From the NCBI GenBank assembly GCA_001632425.1, contig KV425560.1, positions 418,418-482,417 on the forward strand: a stretch of 64,000 nt of DNA. Reading direction: 5' to 3'. Each line of letters starts with the position of its first letter. Within the stretch, counting starts at the first letter, position 1. This DNA comes from Neolentinus lepideus HHB14362 ss-1 (lineage: Eukaryota; Basidiomycota; Agaricomycetes; Gloeophyllales; Gloeophyllaceae). The translations under genes were made by a program, and so were the position numbers. The notes below the pieces were generated by a model. The model did no database searches and was not told the DNA's origin. It saw only the letters and a list, made by a program, of their open reading frames with translations. This document shows, in pieces, positions 23,685 through 34,680 of this stretch.

Positions 23685-24969
23685 CTAGATGTCCTTAACC
23701 TGCTCCTCCAACCACTCCCACAACTCCTTCCCAAGCTGCGGGTCAGCAGTGTCCTTCCGCGCGGGGCCCACGCGCGCCCACGGGATGGCATACTGCAGTC
23801 ATCGCATCTCAGTACTCATTACTCAATGATCAGTTAACAAATAGACGCACCTTGCCGTTCAGCTCCAGCCCCTCCTTGGACGTGCCCGCCCAGAGCTGTG
23901 TAACTGCGCCGTATGGTGTGGGGTAGAGGATGCTCAACTGTGAATTAGGGGATAAGAGAAGAAAGAGAGGGAGAGGGAGAGGAACGTACGATAAGGGTTC
24001 GCTGGATGCCCTTCGTGTAGCGCTGCAGGTCGGACTGGATGTTGCCTGAATGTGCGCGTAAGGACCAGCGTTCCCCAGCCGGTAAACATATTGCCACATA
24101 CCTGGGTTAAGCGACACGGAGACGATGCTGTCTCCATACCTCCTCCCCAGCTCATTCGCGAACACGATGTTACCCTGCGCACCTATTAGCCCCTCACGTA
24201 ATTTTGTGACATATAACCACCCCGGCACACACGAATTTACTCTGCGCATACAACCGCGTCGTACCCAGCTTCTTCCTCTTCGGGCTGTCCTTGAATGTCG
24301 CAAAGTCCAGACCATGGAACAGATGCCCCGAGGAGGACGTCGTTATCACCCTGACCTTCCCTTCGGGGGTCGTTTTCGCGGTTTCGACGAGGGTGGGGAT
24401 GAGGAGCTTCGTGAAGTAGAAGTGACCGAGGACGTTCGTCCCGAATTGCAGGTCGTAGCCTTGCGCAGTGAGTTGCTCGACTGGGGGTATCATGACGCCC
24501 GCATTGTTGAAGAGGACGTGGAGCTGGGTCTCTTTGCTGTAGTCGAAGGAAGGTAAGTCTCAGCGTCTACCGTCACATAGTATTTTTACGGCGAACGCAC
24601 CTCTTGAACTCCTCCGCTGCGGCTTTGATAGAGGGCAAGTCTGCCAAATCTAATTTCAGGAAAACGGCAGTCTTGCCGGTCTCTTTCTCGAGGTCTTTGA
24701 TCGCCTGCTCGGACTTTTCCTGGCTTCGCGCAGCTATGTACACTTTCGCATTGCGTAGGAGCAGCGCCTACATGCCATATTCCCTTTAGTGCCAGTCAAT
24801 AGCCTAACATTGATTACAACATAGAACACACTTTGGCTGTCTCCTTCCCGATGCCTGTGTTGGCGCCCGTCACGATAATCACCTTCCCACTCAAGTCCGG
24901 GATATCTTCTGTCTTGAACTTGGGCTTGCCAGGGAAGGACTGGCCGATCATGGACAAATAAGCACCCAT
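23685..24969 (-). CDS. Short-chain dehydrogenase/reductase, WW-oxidoreductase/retinol dehydrogenase-like
   Basis: NAD(P)-dependent oxidoreductase with a classical SDR Rossmann fold; substrate unknown. ATG at 24967-24969 ([18 protein letters not shown]). [20 protein letters not shown] holds the TGxxxGIG cofactor loop at about residues 34-41. LFNNAGVM is the NNAG motif. [13 protein letters not shown] supplies the catalytic Ser and YAQSKF the YxxxK pair. [10 protein letters not shown] matches the PG motif after the active site. The C-terminal exons read [14 protein letters not shown] and [15 protein letters not shown], ending LEEQVKDI at TAG 23685-23687. About seven exons. The whole catalytic tetrad is visible, so the enzyme looks functional. 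Length about 310 aa. Family members of this type in fungi are often cytosolic or lipid-associated; no TM span was found here. Confidence 0.9.
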
Positions 24970-25817
24970 CTTTGCTACTCGGTTTCTTCTGGTTGAAGGT
25001 TGAGAGAGAGTCGTGCTCGTTCAGCAGGAAACTCGCGTCAACCTCAGGAGACGTATGAATGAGGAATCGCTTGCGGTTCCTAAGTTCGCAGATCGGTGCA
25101 AACAGTCAGAACCGTGTCTCAACTTTTATATATGCGGTGCGTCATCTTGCAAGAAGACAAGATGTTCCAAAAGGCGCAAGGCTAACGCAAGAGGACTTGC
25201 GCGTCCTGGGCATATATCTGCCAGTAACATGCGTGTCCCCGAGCAAATGCAAAGCCGCCACCAAACCTTGCGACGCAAACCAAACAAGGGTAAACAGATA
25301 GCACGGTAGATGGCATATTCATCAGGAAACTAGAATTTCTCCGTCCGGAGATCGGATCTCCCTGGCTCCATCTGGCAGCGCCGGGAGATGATATTTCTGC
25401 ATACATGACTAGTCGGAGACTCCGTCTTGTATCCGAGCAGGTCCCTCCGGATGGCCGTGGGAGGAGAACTTGTCTCCATCCAGAGATGTCATCTCTTTGC
25501 GTGCCCACACCGAGCGCCTCTCTCACTATCGACGACAGTTCTCTACTCGAGGCTTAGTGGAGGTAGTGTCTCCTCTTGCTCATAGGTGGATCTATTGTCT
25601 CCCGTCCTGCCAGCTGTTTCGATTAAGCACATGTACACTATCCTGCTAGCTACTTAGGTTCTGTAACACGTCTATGGGCCATCACGAAGCCGCTTTCTCT
25701 CTCGTGATCCACTCGGTCCAGACAGATGTCGCGGTCCCCTCAAATTGAGCTCTAATTGATTGCTGACTGGGCTACTCTGAGAATCGAGAGGCATGGTCAG
25801 TACAGGTATTGGCCAGC
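24970..25817. promoter_or_regulatory. Intergenic region with a TATA box and GGAGAY/RTCTCC-rich stretch
   Basis: Holds the promoter of the dehydrogenase on the left. On the right, at about 25340-25620, there are many short GGAGAC/GTCTCC-type words, including the palindrome GGAGATCGGATCTCC at 25347-25361. No gene was recognised. Confidence 0.45.
25123..25132 (-). promoter_or_regulatory. TATA box (TATATAAAAG)
   Basis: TATATAAAAG on the minus strand, about 155 bp upstream of the dehydrogenase ATG at 24969. Confidence 0.5.
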
Positions 25818-26463
25818 TCAGCAATTATGGGTACATACGAAGGGAATGGGGACGCGCGTCAAGGTTGCCCCCTTCAGCAAATTCTCATGGGTTACTCGAG
25901 GGACAGCATAAGAGGAGGTGAGGCTCGGCGCTTGTGAGTCCTCTTCGGTTTCGGAGCTATCTTGGTTGACTGACTCGTTGCTGGTATGGCCTGGAAAGGT
26001 CGGGCTGGACCACTGTGATTCCAGAGGGTCACGAGTATCATTCGCTGACCCTGTACCACTTGGAGTAAGCAATTCCTCCATTCTAACAATAACTTCTGAT
26101 GTTGTAGGGGTTCTGGGTGATGCTGGTGTAGGGTCGGGTGATGGGGGTGTTGGTTGATGAGAAAATGATACCGAGAATACCTAGCGCAGGTGAGTACAAC
26201 AGCCATTTCGGTCGCGGTATGTCTACTCACTACTGGTCCTGTTGTTTCTGGTTCTACCTCTACAGTGATGCTTTTGATATGTGCTCGGGATGCTATGCTG
26301 ACGTGCTGCATTGCCTCGGCCTAGGTGTTGTTTCCAGCTGTGGACGGGTGAGGGTGTGGACGGGTGAGGGAGAGATGGTCATTTCAGAAGATAATGTCCA
26401 AGCCGAGCTATTGCGACTGCAAGCGCGGCTTGCGGACAGCGACGATTCCGACTGTGAAGACAT
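25818..26463 (-). CDS. Hypothetical Ser/Thr/Pro-rich protein
   Basis: Not recognised. The exon ending at about 26227 (AMQHVSIASRAHIKSITVEV then EPETTGPV) meets a GTGAGT donor. The next exon, opening GTATTCTCGGTATCA at about 26181, continues in phase as VFSVSFSHQPTPPSPDPTPA, PRTPTTSEVIVRMEELLTPS and QDSSETEEDSQAPSLTSSY, ending FVCTHNC at 25818. The Pro/Thr and Ser/Glu bias on this strand supports coding. Upstream, an ATG at 26461-26463 opens a Ser-rich frame (MSSQSESSLSASRACSRN) that could be exon 1 if a non-canonical donor before 26360 is used. Otherwise the start is the ATG at 26311. No domain, signal or membrane segment. The plus strand also has an open frame here (AELLRLQARLADSDDSDCED), so the strand call is moderate. 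Confidence 0.4.
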
Positions 26464-27509
26464 CCGGCAGACAGAAGGTGTGCCGCCCGAGACCAGGGCT
26501 ACCTAGTGACGAACTTGTGCTGCGCCGCCGCTGCAAGATCTGTTTTGCTATGCCGTCCCCCGTTCAATCTCTGCACTGCTTCATATACCATTACCAGTGT
26601 CTCAATCCTACTTCCATTGGCACAGACTAGTTTGTAATCAACCACTTTGTCGCTTTCGTAATGCCTGGTCTTTATCATAGCCGTTGCAAGCTAGTCAATA
26701 TATGATATAACTTTGATTATACACCTTTCTATTATTTCATACTAGGTCCTGGGTAGCAGTGATCACAGCCTGGAACCGACAGGCAAGGAGTGAAAGGAGA
26801 TGCTGTGTCATATATTCGACACACCCGGAGAATGCGCCTCCGTAGCTGAATGGATGGAGAGACGCCCTCCCACATGGAGACACGGTCTATCCATGGAGAA
26901 CGCCAATCGAGATGGAGACGGCTTCTCCGGGAGCGGCAACCGAGAGACTGCCATTTCAGGAAAATGGGGGTACATCTCCATGGCTCCATGGCTCCGTGCG
27001 TGTCCATATGACGCGTAAGGAGAGATCCGAGATTCCTGATGTTGAGCCGCTAAAGTTGAGCGCTGAGCATTTGGAGTAATATGACCTTCACGTCCTCAAC
27101 CTCGCGCCCGTTCACCAGAGTCGTCCCGCCCACTATACTCATTAAATAAGCCTGACATGTTTATGTTGCCCCTGCTCTAGCACCCCAAAATGCAGTTTCC
27201 CACCCTACCGGCATTTGCCGTCTAGCGTCTTCAACGCCACAGTCGCCACAGTATCAATGCCACATACTCGGAATCTATTTGCAAAACAAACGGGTCATGG
27301 GTCATGGGTCATGCTATACTAGGGCCACAAGGCGGCCCATCGACGCCATCGCGCGGGTGCCCATGACAAGTGGAACATGAGGAGACACGTGCCGGGAGCC
27401 GCCCATTCACCATCGCGATTCACCCAGAGAATGACAAAAAGCATGCCAACAAGAAGTGGAAGGGAGCAAAGTGCGGGAAGAAGGGTGCCTTGCCTGCCTG
27501 TTAAAGCAA

Positions 27510-27578
27510 TTTTGCCCCAATCGCGCTACGAGAGGGTTAGGCTCGTAACCACCCTCTCGTAGCGCGATTGGGGCAAAA
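27510..27578. repeat. Perfect inverted repeat, 28-bp arms, 13-nt loop
   Basis: Left arm 27510-27537 (TTTTGCCCCAATCGCG...) is the exact reverse complement of right arm 27551-27578 (...CGCGATTGGGGCAAAA), with a 13-nt spacer TAGGCTCGTAACC. A partial direct copy, CTACGAGAGGGT, follows at about 27618-27629 and is flanked by two copies of TCACGAGCCT. Could be a small foldback or MITE-like element, or a structured transcript terminus. No coding function. Confidence 0.85.
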
Positions 27579-27752
27579 TCCCTCCAGCGATGCCAGTGGA
27601 GGTGGATGGTCACGAGCCTACGAGAGGGTGATCACGAGCCTCCATACTTGCGCGTCCCCGGCACATTCGACTTGGTCTTTCGGTCTCGGTAAAACATGGA
27701 ATGGTGCGCGCTTACTAGTACGTATACATAGCGACACTGGGTGCGTACAGAG

Positions 27753-27790
27753 TTCAAGCTTCAAGCTTTCAAGCTTTCAAGCTCAAGCTC
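27753..27790. repeat. TTCAAGCT-type microsatellite
   Basis: Imperfect tandem copies of TTCAAGC(T)n, built from TTCAAGCTTCAAGCTTTC and ending CTCAAGCTCAA. Simple-sequence repeat. Confidence 0.8.
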
Positions 27791-28501
27791 AACCCGAGAG
27801 GCGTTCATTCTCTCAACACCCGCAGCAACTCTTCTAGGCACGTGACCGTTACCCAGCAGCTTTTGATCAGACATCAGTGAACCATCAATTGCGCTACTAT
27901 ATTTCTAGCCATCATTCGCAATTGATCCAAAAAATTGGAGCTTTGTTGCAGGAAAGTTTGAGCGCTACAAATACGCTCTAATTCATCCTACCGAACAGTG
28001 TTTCTATGAAGTCATTCTGGATAATAATAGGGAGCGGACATCCGACCTTTCATCAAATCTAGACACGATAGACCTTCGGTGAGCTCATCGATCTAAATTA
28101 CAGTACTCCAGACTCGGGTAGTTTCTTCCGGCTGATCCCAGTGAGCCTTGTTGGTAAAACCCGATTCACCTTGCAAGGGAAAAGTCTTGGGGACCTTGAG
28201 ACCTGCTTGCCATGACCTGACAAAGCAATTCTGTGATATTTGGACCTTAGAAGTCCATGGCAAGACCATTACAATGATCCAGGCATTCTCAGAGAATAGT
28301 TAGCCTTGCTGGGCCTTGCAGGGTCTTGCAAAGGCAGTTCAGAAATTTCCGACTCAGACTTGGTACAGAGAACAGTAAGCATTCACATAGCACCAATGCA
28401 AGGAAAATGCATATAAAATGATTACCAGCCATGGAATAAACCTTGAGCTGTTGATGCCCTTTCCCCTGTTTCCAGAGCTCGTCGACCCTGCTTTTTAGCT
28501 G

Positions 28502-29721
28502 TCAAGCCGCCCAAGGTATATCCCACGGCCCCTCTCTACACCAAACGAGCTTGATATTCAATATGGGGAACTCCATCATCTCAGTGGCGTCGCTGAATAT
28601 CTTCACTATATTCTCTTCCCAGACTGCGGAACTCATATACCGCACACTCCCGTCGCCCCTCTCAGGCTTCCGGATAAGTGAGCGCTTCCACTTCGTCCGG
28701 GCTGAAGCGATGGTACGTCGCTATCTTTTCAGGCGGTGGATCCTCTATTGCACGAGTAGAGAGACCTGATAAGGAACCTGAATCGGGCTCGGGGTGCTGG
28801 TAGTACAAGGTCACCCAAACACTGAAGACCTCCGCCCTTGCCTTCGCGTCGAGTGAGGGGTCTCGGAATGGATTGTAGAAATCCGGCTGTGGAGAGAGAC
28901 CGAAAATATATGAGGGACAGTCTTTCGTGGGTACCCTCGTCAATTGCTAAGCCAGAAGGCATAAAGATCGTGGAGACATACCGTAGATCACGTAGGCCCT
29001 CAAATGCCCTCTTAATCGAGCTTTCTTGTCCTCTTCTAGCTTGCCAAGGTTTGCTATCGTGGCAGATGTTGTCATATTCCCAGAGGACCATGCGAGAACG
29101 GCCAGACTGCCCTTCGAGTTGCCGTCCTCTCCAATTTAAACTTCGGGAACTGAAGCTGCACGCACATACCATGCTAGAAAGGACCCAATTTGTAGGCCGA
29201 GCTCGCGCAAGATGGCAACATTGACGTTTAGGTCGGTGCTCCGAATCTTATCGACTTCCTCCGGGGAGACGGGCATCGAACCGGGGTAGTCGCGCATATT
29301 GAGGAGGAAGAGGCGAAGGTTGTGCTGTGCGGCTAGTGGGAGGAGCTTGGCAAATATGGCTGCGAGGGGTATATAGCCTGTTCAGGAATCTGGATATGCG
29401 GGGGACTAAAGTGGCCTACCGCTGTGATAGCTCGTGCCATGAATAACCACGAGTGCGATGTACACCTCGTCCGACGGTGCACCGCTATTCTCGTAGTAGA
29501 ATTGAACGCCTGCGCTGTTGACTGGGTCGGAAAGTGGCATTAGTGGAGTCGGTGCGTCAAGAGGATGGCCGCTCCCGCTCTGTAACCTTTGTAAAAGGTT
29601 CAAACGAAGGATGTCGCCCTAACGATAACCTTAAGAGACTTGACTTAATACGAAATGGAATCTGACATACGTAGCCTTAGAATACATAGATGGAAAGTGA
29701 ATGGCTGAAAGTATAATCCAT
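28502..29721 (-). CDS. Alpha/beta-hydrolase family protein
   Basis: Putative esterase/hydrolase of unknown substrate. The first exon (ATG 29719-29721) gives MDYTFSHSLSIY and joins in phase 0 to GDILRLNLLQRLQSGSG. Then come VQFYYENSGAPSDEVYIALV and VIHGTSYHS, the oxyanion HG motif after the first strand. The next exon has LRLFLLNMRDYPGSM and AILRELGLQIGSF. The following one carries SLAVLAWSSGNMTTSATIAN, the nucleophile elbow, where AWSSGN replaces the usual GxSxG. Later exons read SPQPDFYNPFRDPSL and EVFSVWVTLYYQHPEP. The end is IKLVWCREGPWDIPWAA with TGA at 28502-28504, resembling the C-terminal strand of this basidiomycete family. The junction before the last exon is uncertain: RFSPDEVEALTYPEA followed by a stop competes with a splice to the downstream frame. 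Length about 330 aa. Confidence 0.72.
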
Positions 29722-30549
29722 TCGGGGAGGGCCGAGTTCTGTCAAAATTTAGGTAAATAGCCTATCGTCTCAGCTATAACAAATCCCTTGTAAGTTTATG
29801 CAGGAATCGTAGTATGATATCTACTCACTGCAACAAAACCTATGTTCGGACGTGGACAGCAGGACCATTAATGGGCCGAGCCATCACTTTAAACGGGATA
29901 ACAGCCAGATGCATAAACACACAGGAATTCCGCGTGCTAAGTTCCAGATCTAGATCTCGCAGGGCTCGAAATATTACTGGTCCTCCCGTTCTTGGATGGC
30001 GTTGATCATGCCTAGGCTCAGGCTGCCTCTATAGTTGAGGGCCATTCATATATGTTTATCCTCCAGTGAAGCTAGACGATTCTGCTAGTATTCACCAAGG
30101 AGAACATGGCCGAAGGTATGATATCTCTCCATCGATGCTTGCATCTGGACGGTTGGATCAAGTACTCCCGGAACCTCACTGAAATGACAGGCGACGACAA
30201 TGAGCAAGATGCGATATGATACAAAATTAGAGCCATTCTACAGGTTAATTACAGGTCAAAAATAATTCCAAAGCAATGCGACAACGATAGGACAACAACA
30301 AAGCACGACAACAAAGCATGACGACAAAGCAATACGAAAGCTAACAGACAAAGCAAAAAGAGAGCGCATAAAGTCCGTATGAGTTGACATCGTCGAAGGT
30401 GTCCTGCTCTTAGACGTAAATAGGTGAATACGGGCCCGTAGAATTGGGACATACCTTGTGTCCCAAAGACACTATGCAGTAAGTACTGCGAACATCCCAT
30501 CTGCAATCCATACAGCCCTTCATCCTCCCCAACTAACAACCCGACCCTC
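29722..30549. other. Intergenic region with a CAAAGCA-rich stretch
   Basis: No gene recognised. The right part (30280-30360) lies just downstream of a minus-strand stop codon and contains repeated ACAAAGCA words. Confidence 0.5.
30283..30358. repeat. Degenerate ACAAAGCA repeat
   Basis: Several imperfect copies of ACAAAGCANGAC, for example ACAACAAAGCACGACAAC and AAAGCATGACGACAAAGC, on the plus strand. They sit about 200-270 bp past the stop of the coiled-coil gene and could be in its 3' UTR. Confidence 0.6.
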
Positions 30550-32177
30550 TCAATTTTCCTCCGGAGCGACACTCATCACCGCTCGTACGTCCCCTTCGAG
30601 GTCTCTCAACTGTTCCTCTAGCACCCACACCGCGTGCCTTGCCGCCCTGAGCTTCTTCCTCACCCTCACGACTGCCCATTCCAGCTGCATCTCTTCTTTC
30701 TCGTCACTCTCCTCGTTCTCCTCTTCCATCTCCCCCAGCAGCATGATCAGCACCTCTGCCTCTTCCAGCTGTAACTGCACATCCTCCAGCAGCCATTCGC
30801 TGCCCTGTCGTCGCGTGCCGCCGAGCCGAATGCATAGCTGCGCGATTGCAGTGTGCAGTTGGCGCACCCCCGCCAGCAGCACTTCTCCGTCCCGCATATC
30901 CTGCAGCGCGTCCTGGAGCCTCACGTGGAGTGCACGCATACCCTCGAGTGCCTCCTGGAGTCTCTGCTGGAGTACGATGGCCCGTTGCTCTAGAACGTCG
31001 CGCTCGTACACGGCGCGCTTGAAGATGCTTTGCAGGGATACGCCCTTTTCCAGCCCCTCGGCGAGATGCGTCTTGACGAACTATGGTAACAACCATACTT
31101 CAGCGCCGCTGAGGCAGGAAATGTAACGCTACGAACGCACCCATTGCATACGCTCATCCATCTCCGACTCGTCATAGCCCAGATCAGCATCAACAAGCGT
31201 ATCATCATCGTCCGTCTGCAGGCTCAAGAAGCTGTCTCTCCTACTGCTACCTGGATCAAGGGTCACGGAGTTTGCAAGTGAATATGAACTTGGCGAGCTA
31301 TGACGAATATCCTCAGCGTCGACAAGCCGCTGCGGGCTGCGACCGGTCAGGTTTTACTGAATACGCTGGAGCGAGTCGAATTTACCTAATGGGACTCGAA
31401 GGCGCTGTGCGATACACGGAACCTTCCTCCGCGTCCGAACTACCTCTCGGCAAATTATCGTCGGTATAGGTCCTCTCCGAATGCCTATGGAGAACTTCAT
31501 CGGGATCCTCGTATTGCCCTAAACGGTGTTTTATCCTCAACAATTCCCGGACAAGTTGGAGCTTCGAAGTTGTCCTGTTACCACCGAACCGCCAGTGAAT
31601 GTGACGGCAGTGCGCCTGGTATCGCTCCTTTTGGAGCTGAGTGAAACTGGGGTTGCGTAGTCTCTTCCTGATGTCACGAAATCTACGGAGACTGTCCAAT
31701 GTTGACGATGGAACCGAAAGTGAGGAAACTCACATTCGCCTTGACTGCTGGGTGATATACGCCACATTACTTAGGCTATGAGGTGCATGCAGGTGCTTTC
31801 CATCTGGTAAGTTGAGGTTCTGGTCAAATCTTGCTGAGGCGTACCTCAGCTATAACCCTTGACTGAGTGCATCGTCCCGGCCGCGACCCAGAGGCTTCTC
31901 TGTCAGCTGCAGCGGTGTGTTGCGTTCCAATCTTCCAAATCGTCGAAGACCTTTTCTTGCGTAGCATGCGATTTCTGGCACGCTGTAACAGCGCAGCACA
32001 CAAATCTGATTCGGAGAAGGGATCGACCTTGGTCCGCCTTACCCCAGATGACAAAGACTTACGATGTATCGCAGCCTGGGGCTTGAAGCGAGAACGACGC
32101 CGGTCGTAGACATCGGCAGCATGGTCTTTATCGATACTTTGCGCTCTCTTACCACAGTTGCGAGTCTTAAGGACCAT
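30550..32177 (-). CDS. Hypothetical coiled-coil protein
   Basis: Not recognised. ATG 32175-32177 opens MVLKTRNCGKRAQSI. A GTAAGT intron then joins QAAIHHLCAALLQRAR, a basic stretch. A further intron at about 31759-31849 joins SRVIAE to QSRRILRRFRDIRKRL. The next exon reads FTQLQKERYQAHCRHIHWRF and VRELLRIKHRLGQYEDPDE, then an acidic SLQTDDDDTLVDADLGYDES. The last exons are strongly coiled-coil: FVKTHLAEGLEKGVSLQSIF, YERDVLEQRAIVLQQRLQEA and VLIMLLGEMEEENEESDEKE, ending RAVMSVAPEEN at stop 30550-30552. Arg-rich N-terminal half, acidic/coiled C-terminal half, no membrane span. The layout could suit a cytoskeletal or nuclear scaffold, but that is only a guess. About six exons; upstream start less certain than the end. 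Confidence 0.65.
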
Positions 32178-32646
32178 AACAAACCGAGAGGATCTCAAGT
32201 TTGTCTAGAAGGAGATAGTATATAAGCGAACTCGATTAAGCTGACGGACGCCGGGTCGTCGTATTGTCGTGTAGAATACGTGGTGGGTCGTAACCAGGGA
32301 GAGCTCGAGATGTGTATCCATCATATATAGGAAGATGTAGGTCCAGATATCGTGTGTATCTTCGCATTCGCAGCTAATTGTCTTTGGCGACGTGAGCGCG
32401 CCGACCGCACCAATCCCCCCCGCACCACGTGATAGCGCACACGGCATCCAAAGATGGAACCGGTAGCAAAGTTGCAGACAATGGGCTGGGACAGCCTCAT
32501 TCCGGTGAACAATAGCCCCGTCAATGTATTACCGCCGGTCAATACAACCAAATATAAGTTATCATCTAAGGACAAAAGAGAGCATCATTGCCCATTCAAT
32601 CCAGAGAATGTTCCCTAGATGCCAGTGATAGATTATATCCTGAAAC
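32178..32646. other. Intergenic region, no gene seen
   Basis: About 470 bp between two minus-strand genes, so it contains the promoter of the coiled-coil gene. A minus-strand TATATAC-like word lies near 32216-32224. Nothing else was recognised. Confidence 0.4.
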
Positions 32647-34288
32647 TTAAAGCACGAAGTGGTCGGCCCAGTGTCTGATGACGCCCTCCCCACGCTTGTG
32701 GAATGGGAACCGGTGTACGTCCCGGCATATAATTGTCGCATGCGCATTCCGGACTGGGTCTATGAAAGCCAGTTCTTTTTGCAGCCCCGATATTCTATTC
32801 AACGATGCGATACGCGCCCGCTGTGCAGAGGTTAAGATAGGGTACTGTGATGAGGGCTTCTGCATGGCCTGCAGCGACTGGTCCTCGAAATTCTGCTCGC
32901 CCGACGCGGTGGAGCCTGGCGTTAGATTTGGATCTGCCATAAACCCGCCCACGGCGTCTTCTACATCCTTCTCGACGTCCGAGAGAAGATGGACGAGTCT
33001 CCCAGTGTATGATTCGTCCTTTTCAAGTAGTTGGATGCGCGCTCGTGATGATCGGGCAGACTTCGAGAATCGGATCAGAATCAATGTTATGACCACGGGT
33101 ATGATTATTGGCAGAGAAATGTAGAAGAGCTGCAGGAAAGACATCAGCTCTCTGCTCGGGAAAGATCTACGGGAAACTCACGATGTTGAAGGGGAACGAA
33201 AACTGCATTGTCGGAGGAAATAGCGGTCGAGAATTGCGGTAGGCAAACCATTCCTTCGACAGGAAGCTTGGCTTCACGATGTCAGGTGGTGTAGGAGGTA
33301 GAGACCATGATTTGATGACGGGGTTATACTTCTCATCGAAGTCACTAGAGGTAAGGCTCGTCAACACGTGTTTGCTTCCTGCAGAAGAGAAACATACATC
33401 TTCAGGCCATTAGTCTCGTGCTCCACGAAGGGGTCCACAGCCTCGATTGCCGAAGTCATGTACGGCACAGTCAGATCATTCACTCTGAAAATACTTCAGC
33501 GAACGGGAAGCATAGAACCAGATGAGCAACATACGCATTTGCATAAATCCGAATGTGCTGGAACTGGGTCAGTGTCTGATAGAAGATGCGGTCTAACAAG
33601 ATTGAGTTGAATCATTCTATGACGGAACACCCTCGGCTTACTTGGATCTGCCATCACATCTAGAAGCGGCCTCCCTTTAGCGGACCACTTGTCTACTCCA
33701 TATAATTGTTCTCCGGTTCTCGACAGTAATTTTGGACCCAGTGCATTCTGTATGGATGAGAAGAATGACGAGTAGCGCAGCAGGCCAATATGTGGTGTCG
33801 CGATAGTGTTAAAGTTGACGGGGATAACATCGTCAAAGAGACATCTCTGAGAGAGTATGCTGAAAGGACCGAGGTGAGTCGAGATGAGGGAGAAGCAATT
33901 AAATGGACATGTTGCATACCCAATTACGTAGCGAGCCACCAGACCACCCAGACTATATCCAGTGAATGACAGCTTTGTCACTTTCCTTCCCTCTTTGGCT
34001 AATCTCTCGACTTCCGTGTAGATCTAAGTGAAGCGTCTGAATACGCCATGAAACACTCATCACCCTTTCACTCACCTCCTCGGCTACCCGCTCTCCTCCC
34101 CAGTCAATCCCGTCGTACGTCGAATCGTCGCGGTTCGTCTCAGCCAGCAGAACTTCGAATTCGGTGTCGTTTGATTCCGGGTCCGCCTTGCGTTTATGAG
34201 TTTCACAAATAATCCGGTTCATTTCGGACAGATTGCTTGGGTTGCCCCACATGCCATGGACGAGCACCAGGAGATGCACGGTGGACAT
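32647..34288 (-). CDS. DUF676 serine lipase/phospholipase (Lpl1/Rog1-like)
   Basis: Putative lipid hydrolase of the DUF676 alpha/beta-hydrolase family; yeast Lpl1 is a lipid-droplet phospholipase. ATG 34286-34288 starts MSTVHLLVLVHGMWGNPSNL, with the oxyanion HGMWG motif within the first 15 residues. Then come TEFEVLLAETNRDDSTYDGI and DWGGERVAEE. LSFTGYSLGGLVARYVIG holds the GxSxG nucleophile. FNTIATPHIGLLRY is typical of the family. NAVNDLTVPYMTSAI supplies the acid region. Near the C-terminal third there is one clear membrane span (FYISLPIIIPVVITLILIRF) followed by a basic, then acidic tail and WADHFVL at stop 32647-32649. An anchor in ER or lipid-droplet membrane with the active site in the cytosol is a reasonable inference. 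About seven exons; length about 470 aa. The start puts the conserved N-terminal strand exactly where the family has it. Confidence 0.9.
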
Positions 34289-34680
34289 TACAGTATCTGG
34301 CGTCGCGACAATCAAATCCAGTCTGTGTTCCAAGTGGTACGAGAGCAGGAAAGTATATGAAAAACAGTTTGACACTGCGTGTATACAACTATATCCATGC
34401 CGAATGAGAGGAGCTGACGCATCTATTCCGATGGTGGGGGCCAGCGTCCGCCCGGCGGCACCGCCGGAAGGAGACATATCCCACGGTGGCGTCTTCACCG
34501 AGACATTAAAGGCTCAAATAGGTCCGACAGCTCAGATGTACCAAGGATCCAAAGCTTCAAATTCACCAATGATGGACTTAAGCCCGTAAATCGTCTTATA
34601 CTACAAAATGTTCCTAGCAGCGTTGCGGATAGATCATCTACTCGTATCGAACACCATGCACTAATGTGCCAAGATCGGCA
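34289..34680. other. Intergenic region between lipase and dioxygenase genes
   Basis: Upstream flank of the lipase gene and 3' flank of the dioxygenase gene. No additional gene or repeat was recognised. Confidence 0.45.

Larger units (their letters stand above)
26464..28501. other. Gene-poor 2-kb region with repeats
   Basis: No convincing gene. Contents seen: GTCTCC/GGAGAC-rich stretch at 26820-27000 with tandem CTCCATGG; a triple GGTCATG at about 27293-27313; a long inverted repeat at 27510-27578; and a TTCAAGCT microsatellite at 27753-27790. The combination suggests old mobile-element debris, but no transposase reading was found. Confidence 0.5.

Noticed and set aside
26833..26910. tRNA-like GTAGCTGAATGG resembling a D-arm
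   Set aside because: No matching acceptor stem, anticodon arm or TTCGA loop at the right spacing; the area is instead full of short GGAGAC/GTCTCC words.
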